Below are positions 1 through 6,199 of a stretch of DNA of 64,000 bases, piece by piece. The notes beneath the pieces were generated by a model, which saw nothing but the letters and a program-made list of their open reading frames with translations, was not told the DNA's origin and searched no databases. The translations under genes and the position numbers were made by a program. The stretch's first letter is position 1; each line of letters begins with the position of its first letter. Source of the DNA: Metasolibacillus sp. (GTDB lineage Bacteria > Bacillota > Bacilli > Bacillales_A > Planococcaceae); NCBI RefSeq assembly GCF_025291715.1, contig NZ_JAMBIZ010000005.1, positions 1-64,000 on the forward strand, given 5' to 3'.

Positions 1-242
1 AAGCTAATCGATTCTAAATCCGTTGCTTTTTGAAGGTCGTCTGAAAACAATGTCTCACTGACAGCACGTAAACTTTCGATTTCGTTGAGTTGTGCAAATA
101 CGAGTAATTTCAAGAATGAAGTGATGTGTAGCTTCTTTGTATAGGTATTTAAATGATGGGTTTCCACTAATTCTTCTAATTTCGTTGAAGAAATCGGTGT
201 AAACCATTGTTCAAATGATGTTTTTCGTGTAAACTTATCCAT
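1..242 (-). CDS. IS4-family transposase, N-terminal part (cut by window edge)
   Basis: Translating the minus strand from the ATG at 242 gives about 80 residues beginning MDKFTRKTSFEQWF and continuing through YTKKLHITSFLKLLVFAQL and an SLRAVSETLF segment. This matches, by recall, the N-terminal region (DUF4372-like) of IS4-family transposases common in Bacillus and Lysinibacillus. The frame is open to base 1, so the catalytic DDE domain lies outside the window. It would catalyse cut-and-paste transposition of the element. Whether the full gene is intact cannot be judged here. Confidence 0.7.
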   Translation of the reverse strand, partial: MDKFTRKTSFEQWFTPISSTKLEELVETHHLNTYTKKLHITSFLKLLVFAQLNEIESLRAVSETLFSDDLQKATDLESIS

Positions 243-360
243 GCTTATGGTCCTTTGTATTGGATTTGGATGGTTACCTACCGCTCAACCAGTATAAAGG
301 ATTTTTTTATGCTTGGATTATATTACAGAAAATTCAGTTTAATACGATGCGTTGAATTAT
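1..360 (-). mobile_element. IS4-type insertion sequence, one end only
   Basis: The window opens inside an insertion sequence whose transposase reads leftwards and leaves the window. The non-coding stretch 243-360 should contain the IS terminus. The outer boundary is inferred from where the neighbouring Rgg-like reading frame loses family similarity, near 362-380. No terminal inverted repeat or target duplication can be shown because the other end is not visible. Confidence 0.45.
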
Positions 361-361
361 T

Positions 362-661
362 TTAATGCGACGCTAGTGGTATTTTTTTTAAACTTAATTT
401 ATCATTGTAAGTTAGATTAATAAATTGTTGTAACAAATCATTTTTTTTTCTGTAATGATAATCATGCGTTATAAAAAAAAATTCTTCAAAAGTTACATCT
501 AGCTGATTAAGTATAAACTCCATATTTCTTAAACTGATATCAGATAAACCATTCTCAAATTTTGGAAATCCCCCTTGAGTTAAATGGTTTTTAATAACAT
601 ATTTTTGAGTATATCCCTTTCCGTTACGAATATCTTTTACAACTAATCCGTAGTTCTTCAT
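362..661 (-). CDS. Truncated Rgg/MutR-family HTH regulator
   Basis: The 99-residue product has an XRE-type helix-turn-helix over roughly residues 5-60. The segment FPKFENGLSDISLRN followed by VTFEEFFFI is the hallmark order of Rgg/GadR/MutR N-termini, where the usual version reads like S-K-FE-G-S-DIS and then EFL. Family members are about 280-300 residues with a TPR-like peptide-binding domain. Here the frame stops after a short non-homologous tail (PLASH), so the sensor domain is missing. A GAGGTGA ribosome site precedes the ATG by about 9 bases. It is divergent from the small peptide gene at 767, the classic rgg/pheromone arrangement. Truncation is probably due to the adjacent IS. It may be a non-functional remnant or a DNA-binding-only fragment. 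Confidence 0.6.
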   Translation of the reverse strand: MKNYGLVVKDIRNGKGYTQKYVIKNHLTQGGFPKFENGLSDISLRNMEFILNQLDVTFEEFFFITHDYHYRKKNDLLQQFINLTYNDKLSLKKIPLASH

Positions 662-678
662 ATAAAATTATCACCTCA

Positions 679-735
679 TAAAATATTATAATAGGAATAT
701 TTTAATATAAAATATTACAATATTGCTATTATACT
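679..735. promoter_or_regulatory. Divergent intergenic operator/promoter between Rgg-like gene and peptide gene
   Basis: TAAAATATT (679-687) and AATATTTTA (696-704) form a perfect 9-bp inverted repeat with an 8-base spacer. TAAAATATT recurs directly at 708-716, followed by the 8-bp palindrome CAATATTG (718-725). A good -10 (TATACT, 730-735) reads toward the peptide gene, but at 17 bases upstream there is only ATAAAA, a poor -35. That fits an activator-dependent promoter. The DNA is very AT-rich, so some symmetry may be fortuitous. Confidence 0.45.
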
Positions 736-766
736 GTTAGTTTTATAGTTTTAGGAGGTGATGGGA

Positions 767-826
767 ATGCTAGATGTATTGATATCAATTTTAGAAGTGT
801 GGTTTATTGGGACGGGAGGTCAATAA
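767..826 (+). CDS. Short hydrophobic pheromone-like peptide (SHP-like)
   Basis: An ATG at 767 follows AGGAGGTG (753-760) at ideal spacing and opens a 19-codon frame: MLDVLISILEVWFIGTGGQ. The in-frame ATG at 761 abuts the ribosome site and is less likely. The C-terminus has an acidic residue followed by bulky hydrophobics and glycines (E-V-W-F-I-G-T-G-G-Q), resembling SHP pheromone precursors of streptococcal Rgg systems. Those are encoded divergently from, or beside, an rgg gene, as here. It lacks the basic N-terminus common in SHPs. If real, it would be exported, trimmed and re-imported to bind the regulator. Short length means chance coding cannot be excluded, but the ribosome site is among the strongest in the region. 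Confidence 0.5.
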   Translation: MLDVLISILEVWFIGTGGQ

Positions 827-845
827 GATATTCAAATCATATCTT
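825..845 (+). terminator. Hairpin directly after peptide gene (possible attenuator)
   Basis: AAGATAT (825-831) and ATATCTT (839-845) can pair around a 7-base loop, starting in the stop codon of the peptide gene. There is no U-run after it, so it could partly attenuate readthrough into the M23 gene or just stabilise the 3' end. It is weak and AT-rich. Confidence 0.25.
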
Positions 846-916
846 TAAAAGCAAATTAGTATATAAAAAATAGTCTATCATCAAAGGTAAAAAAATATAA
901 ATCGGAGGTCACTAAT

Positions 917-1630
917 ATGAAAAGAAAATCTATTTTTATTGCTGTAATACTACTTATATCTGTTTCATTTTTTAATTTTAATAAAGCTTCAGCAGCTCCT
1001 TTAATGTCATGGCCAACAGAATCGCAAAGAATTACTTCAGATTATGGTATGCGTACTATTAATGGTGTAACAGCGTTTCATTATGGAATAGATATTGGAG
1101 GAAAAACTGCAGGTGTCTCTGGAGATAAAGTTATGGCAGCGCAAAGTGGAGTTGTGCAAAGTGCATACTATCACTCGTCAGTTGGGGGATATGGCTGGGT
1201 AATTTTTATTAACCATACAGGAAGTTATCGTATTTCTTCTTCAGATGTGCAAACAAGATATGCACATTTAAAATCTAATATAGCAGTTTCTCCTGGTCAA
1301 ATTGTAAGTAGAGGTACTAAAATTGGTGAAATGGGAAATTCAGGGAATCCGGGAGCTAATGGTTCGTATGGTGTCCATCTTCATTTTGAAACTAGATATT
1401 GTTCAACTTCGACTTGCAGTTCAAGCAGTGCAACAAACCCTTTGTCATTTTTAAATGATTATGGTGGTGGTCCTCAACCATTATTTTATAATGTTATAAA
1501 TTTTGAGGATACATCTAGTAATTTGGATGTAGAAGGAGAAAATTGGTTCACTTATAATGAAATTAAGAATATGACACCAGAAGAAAGAATTGAAATTGGG
1601 TACCCAGATCCATATCAAATTTTTGAATAG
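917..1630 (+). CDS. Secreted M23-family metallopeptidase
   Basis: The 237-residue protein starts after GGAGGTC with correct spacing. Residues 1-26 are a Sec signal peptide (basic start, hydrophobic core, A-S-A cleavage site). The M23 (LytM/lysostaphin-type) domain covers about residues 38-180. Zinc ligands fit HYGID (H55, D59) and HLHF (H156), with the catalytic-side histidine in YAHL (H117). Such enzymes cut peptide cross-links in peptidoglycan. There are no SH3b, LysM or choline-binding repeats, but an acidic 50-residue tail of unknown role follows the catalytic core. It lies downstream of the Rgg-like/peptide pair on the same strand and is AT-rich like them, so it may be their output: a bacteriocin-type lysin or a cell-wall remodelling enzyme. 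The target specificity is unknown. Confidence 0.8.
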   Translation: MKRKSIFIAVILLISVSFFNFNKASAAPLMSWPTESQRITSDYGMRTINGVTAFHYGIDIGGKTAGVSGDKVMAAQSGVVQSAYYHSSVGGYGWVIFINHTGSYRISSSDVQTRYAHLKSNIAVSPGQIVSRGTKIGEMGNSGNPGANGSYGVHLHFETRYCSTSTCSSSSATNPLSFLNDYGGGPQPLFYNVINFEDTSSNLDVEGENWFTYNEIKNMTPEERIEIGYPDPYQIFE

Positions 1631-1768
1631 AAGTATCATAAAAGGTATTTTGTGATTATAATTATTTTTGTATATAGAGTATGTTCTTGTTATGACTTGT
1701 CATCTAGAATGTACTCTTTTTACATTACATAAAAAATTGAATTATAGATTTTTTGTTTTTTATTATTT

Positions 1769-1798
1769 TGAACCTTGAAATGTTTGACATCCGTCTAA
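1769..1798 (+). promoter_or_regulatory. ECF-type promoter (autoregulatory)
   Basis: TGAACC (1769-1774), 17 bases, then CGTCTAA (1792-1798) matches the Bacillus ECF sigma pattern (TGAAAC/TGAACC, about 16-17 bases, CGTC). It sits about 35 bases before the sigma factor start, as expected for autoregulation. Confidence 0.7.
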
Positions 1799-1832
1799 TA
1801 AATAGAGAAGAATAATGGGAAAGGAGAACTTA

Positions 1833-2330
1833 ATGAACTTTAATCAGTTAGCAACAGAGTATGTGGATGTATTGTTTCGCGTTGCCTATACCTATGTGAA
1901 AAATGAACAGCTTGCTGAAGATATTGTACAGGATGTGTTTTTGAAAGCATTTGAACGGCAAGAACAGTTTCGAGGTGAAGCGAATTACAAAACTTATTTA
2001 ATTAAAATGACAATTAATCGTAGTCATGATATGCTACGAAGCTGGTCATATCGCCATATTGTCGTAAGTGATGTGATTACAAATCTCTTCCGCTTTGGTA
2101 AATCCGCCGAAGATGTCGTTATTTTAGCTAATGACAATGCCGAATTAGCTAAGATTATTTTAACACTAAAGCCGAAGTATAGAGAAGTTATATTTCTTTA
2201 TTATTATCATGATTATGATGTCAATGAAATAGCTAATTTATTACAATTGTCAGTCAATACAATTAAAACGAGGTTAATAAGGGCTAGAAATCAGCTGAAA
2301 AATAAGACGGAGGTGTTTCGTGATGAATGA
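1833..2330 (+). CDS. ECF-family RNA polymerase sigma factor
   Basis: This 165-residue sigma-70 family group IV protein has region 2 at about residues 5-70 (segments FRVAYTYVKN and EDIVQDVFLKAF) and region 4 at about 108-160 (LKPKYREVIFLYYYHDYDVNEIA then NTIKTRLIRAR, the -35-binding helix-turn-helix). I place the start at the ATG at 1833, 6 bases after AAGGAG; the in-frame ATG at 1815 lies upstream of that site. It would direct RNA polymerase to promoters like the one in front of it. The downstream gene overlaps by 8 bases and encodes a single-pass membrane protein, the usual sigma/anti-sigma pairing. The exact ECF subgroup and stimulus cannot be assigned. Confidence 0.88.
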   Translation: MNFNQLATEYVDVLFRVAYTYVKNEQLAEDIVQDVFLKAFERQEQFRGEANYKTYLIKMTINRSHDMLRSWSYRHIVVSDVITNLFRFGKSAEDVVILANDNAELAKIILTLKPKYREVIFLYYYHDYDVNEIANLLQLSVNTIKTRLIRARNQLKNKTEVFRDE

Positions 2331-2952
2331 TTTGATAAAAAATAGTTTTAATGTGCTTTTTGAACAGTTACCTACACCAGTAATGAGGGAACGTATGCTC
2401 CAATTTGAAAAAAAACAGCATAAGAAAAAAATTTATTTAATTCCCGCAATTATAACAATCTTTTTATTTATTGGTACAGGACTATTTTTGTTGCAAGAAA
2501 TGTCATTTCAATCTCATAATTCTGAAACATTCTTTCAAATGAAAAATGATCAATATTATCTTTATGATATAACAATTTTTGATTTAAAATCACAAGTTAT
2601 AGAAAAATTAGGAGAAAATTATATAGAAGATAATACTCCCGAAGTATATGGGGAAAAATTAAAAGATGCATCAATATTAACATATAAAGATTTGAATCTT
2701 ACTTTCCAATTAAGTGAAGGTCGAGTAGTATCAATCACGATGAATTATGTAGATAAAGATGCTTTGGAGGCACTTTTAAATTCATATAGTGGGGATAAAT
2801 TTATTAATGAAGATGGTACGACGCATTTGTATGTGAAAGACACTTTGCAAATGCTGACAATAAAATATGACGCTAATCAGAATTTATGGCTATCGCTTCA
2901 TTTAGCTTCACCTGAATTTATTCAAAATTTGGAGAATGGTATTTATGAGTAA
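2323..2952 (+). CDS. Probable membrane-anchored anti-sigma factor partner
   Basis: The 209-residue protein has a short cytoplasmic N-terminus, a basic KKQHKKK stretch, one transmembrane helix at about residues 37-57, and an outside domain of about 150 residues that I do not recognise. The ATG at 2323 is 7 bases after GGAGGTG and overlaps the sigma gene, suggesting translational coupling. There is no visible H-x3-C-x2-C zinc motif, so it is not a ZAS-type anti-sigma. The role as anti-sigma is inferred from position and topology only. Its AT-rich codon use matches the preceding genes rather than the core genes that follow. Confidence 0.55.
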   Translation: MNDLIKNSFNVLFEQLPTPVMRERMLQFEKKQHKKKIYLIPAIITIFLFIGTGLFLLQEMSFQSHNSETFFQMKNDQYYLYDITIFDLKSQVIEKLGENYIEDNTPEVYGEKLKDASILTYKDLNLTFQLSEGRVVSITMNYVDKDALEALLNSYSGDKFINEDGTTHLYVKDTLQMLTIKYDANQNLWLSLHLASPEFIQNLENGIYE

Positions 2953-3062
2953 ATCGTTTTTTAAAATTTGATAGACAGTAGACAAGTGGAAAATAACCAT
3001 TTTACTTGAAATTTTCATAAGAATATTGCTACATTAAAGGGCAATACCTCTAAAATATAAAG

Positions 3063-3110
3063 AGCTGCATGAAAGATAGGATAAATATGCCACTTTCTAT
3101 GCAGCTTTTT
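3063..3110 (+). terminator. Rho-independent terminator after sigma/anti-sigma operon
   Basis: AGCTGCAT (3063-3070) pairs with ATGCAGCT (3099-3106). The stem is extended by GAAAG/CTTTC and followed by a T-run. Confidence 0.75.
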
Positions 3111-3123
3111 ATATAAGTAAATT

Positions 3124-3152
3124 TTGTGTCCAAGCGACAATTCTGATACACT
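3124..3152 (+). promoter_or_regulatory. Candidate sigma-A promoter of sdaAB-sdaAA
   Basis: TTGTGT (3124-3129), 17 bases, TACACT (3147-3152), lying between the preceding terminator and the sdaAB ribosome site (TAGGAGG). Confidence 0.4.
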
Positions 3153-3189
3153 AAATAGTAAATAAGAGATTTTTTTAGGAGGAACGGGT

Positions 3190-3852
3190 ATGAAGTTTAC
3201 TTCCGTTTTTGATATTATTGGTCCTGTAATGATTGGACCTTCATCTTCACATACAGCAGGTGCGGCAAGAATTGGACGTGTAGCGCGTGATTTATTTGGT
3301 CGTCAGCCGAAGTGGGCAAAAATTCATTTATATGGCTCGTTTGCAGAAACGTATCGCGGACATGGCACAGATGTGGCGATTGTAGGCGGCTTATTAGATT
3401 ATGATACGTATGATGAGCGCATTAAAACAGCATTTGAGGATGCTGAAAAAGCAGGCTTATCTTTCGAGTTTATTCCAGAAGAGGCGCATAAGGAGCATCC
3501 AAATACAACACGTATCGTCATGGGTGATGATGAAGGTGAAATGAGCGTCGAAGGTGTTTCAATTGGTGGAGGGAAAATTGAAATTAGTGAAGTAAACGGT
3601 TTCAAACTTCGCTTAACAGGTGGAATGCCAGCGATTTTAGTTGTGCATGATGACCGTGCAGGCTGTATTGCGAATGTAGCAAATTGTTTGGCGATGCACG
3701 ATGTCAATATTGGACATATGGAAGTGTCGCGTATTGAGCGTGGGTTAACAGCATTAATGGTTATTGAAGTTGATCAAAATATAGAGGAACGTGTGTTACA
3801 GCAAATTTCCTATATACCACATATTACGAAAGTATCGAAAATTAACAACTAA
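3190..3852 (+). CDS. sdaAB: L-serine dehydratase, beta subunit
   Basis: The 220-residue iron-sulfur-dependent L-serine ammonia-lyase beta chain forms, with the alpha chain, the enzyme converting L-serine to pyruvate and ammonia. The N-terminal domain carries the conserved IGPSSSHTAGA segment at about residues 14-25. The C-terminus (about 148-218) is an ACT-type domain, including RAGCIANVANCLAMHDVNIG, which in this family takes part in effector sensing. The start follows TAGGAGGAACGGGT. sdaAA begins 12 bases downstream, so the pair is one operon. The order sdaAB-sdaAA-recG is conserved in Bacillales, marking the left edge of the core region. Confidence 0.95.
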   Translation: MKFTSVFDIIGPVMIGPSSSHTAGAARIGRVARDLFGRQPKWAKIHLYGSFAETYRGHGTDVAIVGGLLDYDTYDERIKTAFEDAEKAGLSFEFIPEEAHKEHPNTTRIVMGDDEGEMSVEGVSIGGGKIEISEVNGFKLRLTGGMPAILVVHDDRAGCIANVANCLAMHDVNIGHMEVSRIERGLTALMVIEVDQNIEERVLQQISYIPHITKVSKINN

Positions 3853-3864
3853 GGAGTGAGCATA

Positions 3865-4761
3865 ATGGACGTATTATTTCAAAATGTACGAGAATTAGTA
3901 GAGCGTGCAGAGCAAGAAGGAAAGCTCATTTCTGAAATTATGATTGAGCAGGAAATACAAATGACGGGACGTTCGCGTGAGGATATTATGGCGCAAATGG
4001 ATCGTAATTTAACAGTAATGGAGGAAGCGGTAGAGCGCGGCATCAAAGGTGTACATTCTGTTACTGGCTTAACAGGTGGCGATGCAGTATTATTGCAAAA
4101 ATATATTGCTTCAGGCAAGTCGCTAGCTGGCGATTTATTGTTGGATGCTGTTAGTAAAGCAGTGGCAACAAACGAAGTAAATGCAGCGATGGGCACAATT
4201 TGTGCAACACCAACAGCAGGCTCAGCAGGCGTTGTACCAGGGACGTTGTTTGCGATTCAGCATAAATTGAACCCGACACGTGAGCAAATGATTAACTTCT
4301 TATTCACATCAGGTGCATTTGGTTTCGTTGTAGCGAACAATGCATCAATTTCTGGTGCGGCAGGTGGATGTCAAGCAGAAGTCGGCTCAGCGGCTGGTAT
4401 GGCGGCGGCGGCTATTGTGGAAATGGCTGGGGGCACGCCACAGCAATGTGCAGAAGGCTTTGCGATTACATTGAAAAATATGCTAGGGCTTGTTTGTGAC
4501 CCTGTTGCAGGCTTAGTAGAAGTGCCATGTGTGAAACGTAATGCGATGGGCGCAGCAAATGCGATTGTTGCAGCAGATATGGCGTTAGCAGGAGTAACGA
4601 GCCGCATTCCTTGCGATGAGGTTATCGGTGCTATGTATCGCATTGGTGAATCAATGAATCCAGACTTAAAAGAAACGGCACGTGGTGGACTAGCTGCAAC
4701 GCCAACAGGTAAGGCATTAGCTGCCAAAATCTTTGGTGGTGCAGTTGTACAAGGGCAGTAA
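3865..4761 (+). CDS. sdaAA: L-serine dehydratase, iron-sulfur alpha subunit
   Basis: The 298-residue catalytic alpha chain. Cysteines expected to hold the 4Fe-4S cluster occur in the conserved contexts ICATPTAG, GGCQAEVG and LVCDPVAGLVEVPC. I place the start at the ATG at 3865, 8 bases after AAGGAG; the in-frame GTG at 3856 lies within that ribosome site. Full family length, no disruptions. It works with SdaAB in cytosolic serine catabolism, and the pair ends at a strong bidirectional terminator. Confidence 0.95.
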   Translation: MDVLFQNVRELVERAEQEGKLISEIMIEQEIQMTGRSREDIMAQMDRNLTVMEEAVERGIKGVHSVTGLTGGDAVLLQKYIASGKSLAGDLLLDAVSKAVATNEVNAAMGTICATPTAGSAGVVPGTLFAIQHKLNPTREQMINFLFTSGAFGFVVANNASISGAAGGCQAEVGSAAGMAAAAIVEMAGGTPQQCAEGFAITLKNMLGLVCDPVAGLVEVPCVKRNAMGAANAIVAADMALAGVTSRIPCDEVIGAMYRIGESMNPDLKETARGGLAATPTGKALAAKIFGGAVVQGQ

Positions 4762-4762
4762 A

Positions 4763-4818
4763 AAAGCTTTCGAGAAATGTGGATAGTAGTCCAATTTCTC
4801 GAGAGCTTTATTTTTTTA
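4763..4818. terminator. Bidirectional terminator between sdaAA and the convergent kinase gene
   Basis: A stem with arms near 4765-4778 and 4794-4809 (core CTTTCGAGAAAT / ATTTCTCGAGAG) is flanked by A-rich sequence on the left and a T-run (4811-4817) on the right. It can therefore end both converging transcripts. Confidence 0.8.
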
Positions 4819-5760
4819 CTAGCAATTACGCAAAATCTCCAATGTCTCATTCAAAAATGCCCCTTTTGCTTCACTATTTTTAATTCCATTCTCTACACGG
4901 TCATAGCGGAACGCACGAATAATAGCGAATAACGCAGGAAACATCTTTTTCTCCAATACATTCAAAGTTCTTTGCTTTTCATATGCTTGCATAAATTGCT
5001 GAAATCGTTGCGTAGAAGACAGCTCGCCTTGATAATCTACATGCCAGCATAAGTAAACACCTACTGCTACACATTCATTTAGTAAAACTTCATCACCTGC
5101 TAAATTAAAATCGAAAATACCACTAATTTGTTGTTGCTCATCAAAAAGCATATTGTAATAGCAAAAATCGCCTTGTGTTGCCGCTATTGGTAGCTCTCTC
5201 CACACGTCTTCTAATTGCTTACGATACCCTGTATAAAGCGAAGCGATGTCCTGCATATGTGGCTCTTGTGCAAATGCGGTTGCAAAATCACGAAAGCTTA
5301 GCTCGTTTTCATCATAATCACCAAGTGCATCGCTCACATTGCCACCAAACATCGCCCAAGAAGTTGCTTGATTTAATAAAATGGTATGTTCCAGTGAGAA
5401 AAGATGCATTTTGCCTAATGCAGTGCCGATTTCTTCAATATGTATATTTGTCAAACAGTTAATAGCGATACCTGAAACCATATGTTCAAGCGTATAGACA
5501 ATATTTTGCTCTGTTACTGTATAGCCACTATCACCTATTTTTAAATAAGTGGTGACAGGCAAAATTGCAGAAAGCTTATTTGCAAAGGCGCAGATATGCT
5601 GCATCTTATCGCTATTATACAGCTCGCCTTTTAACATATAGCGCTTGCCATCCGTTGCGGTAATGACAGCGAGCTTTTTAGCGCTATCACGGATTACGTC
5701 GCACGATGCCATCTCAATACCCCAAAAGGTTGCTGCAATTCGTTGGAAAGTGTCGTTCAT
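4819..5760 (-). CDS. APH/choline-kinase-fold phosphotransferase family protein
   Basis: The 313-residue protein has the aminoglycoside phosphotransferase-like fold. A lysine-containing N-lobe segment (KRYMLKGEL) is followed by the catalytic loop QGDFCYYN and then FDFNLAGDEV in the position of the metal-binding DFG/D-x-E segment. The usual HGD of the catalytic loop is QGD here, while the base (D) and the metal-binding N are kept. The start at 5760 follows AAGGAGGAG; an upstream in-frame ATG at 5802 is less likely. The substrate is unknown: family members phosphorylate aminoglycosides, choline, homoserine, fructosamines or spores-related sugars. It sits alone on the minus strand between conserved sdaAA and recG, so it is an insertion into the ancestral order. 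There is no evidence it confers resistance. Confidence 0.75.
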   Translation of the reverse strand: MNDTFQRIAATFWGIEMASCDVIRDSAKKLAVITATDGKRYMLKGELYNSDKMQHICAFANKLSAILPVTTYLKIGDSGYTVTEQNIVYTLEHMVSGIAINCLTNIHIEEIGTALGKMHLFSLEHTILLNQATSWAMFGGNVSDALGDYDENELSFRDFATAFAQEPHMQDIASLYTGYRKQLEDVWRELPIAATQGDFCYYNMLFDEQQQISGIFDFNLAGDEVLLNECVAVGVYLCWHVDYQGELSSTQRFQQFMQAYEKQRTLNVLEKKMFPALFAIIRAFRYDRVENGIKNSEAKGAFLNETLEILRNC

Positions 5761-5821
5761 TGGAATCTCCTCCTTTATCAATGTAATATAATAATTATAC
5801 ATGAAGAGAAGATGAACACGT

Positions 5822-6103
5822 ATGAAAGGTGTCCGTTTTGAAATTCTGAATAGCTATGGCAAGCATTTATATACTATTTTTGTAGATTTGATTGATGAAA
5901 CATGGGCTTGACAATTTAGTGGATGCGAATGCTATAGCATAGAAGATTGTATGTTAGAGGTGAACCTTTTTCCAGACGAAACAGTGTTTATTGGATAAGA
6001 TTTTTTGGGAGAAAATTTCTGTACAAGACTATTACATAATATTTGCCGATTTAAAGGCTTTGGGAATATTATTGAAATTCGCAATCGTATGGACTTTTTA
6101 TAA
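5822..6103 (+). pseudogene. Decayed gene with in-frame stops
   Basis: One frame from the ATG at 5822 reads protein-like sequence (MKGVRFEILNSYGKHLYTIF...) but meets TGA at 5909 and TAA at 5996. It then continues with comparable composition (including MLEVNLFPDETVFIG and GFGNIIEIRNRMDFL) to TAA at 6101. I do not recognise the family. The continuity of plausible sequence in one frame across two stops suggests recent nonsense decay rather than random DNA. It explains most of the roughly 440-base gap between the kinase gene and recG. Confidence 0.45.
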
Positions 6104-6199
6104 AGTAATACAGCTTGTAGAACGAGTACAAATGCGCAGCTATCAAAATATTCAATGTACGATGAATAACAACGACACATGTAAAAGGAGGGATATAAT

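Noticed and set aside
4371-4850. 159-codon open frame antisense to sdaAA
   Set aside because: Shadow of a conserved gene; composition follows the reverse of the sense codons and there is no ribosome site.
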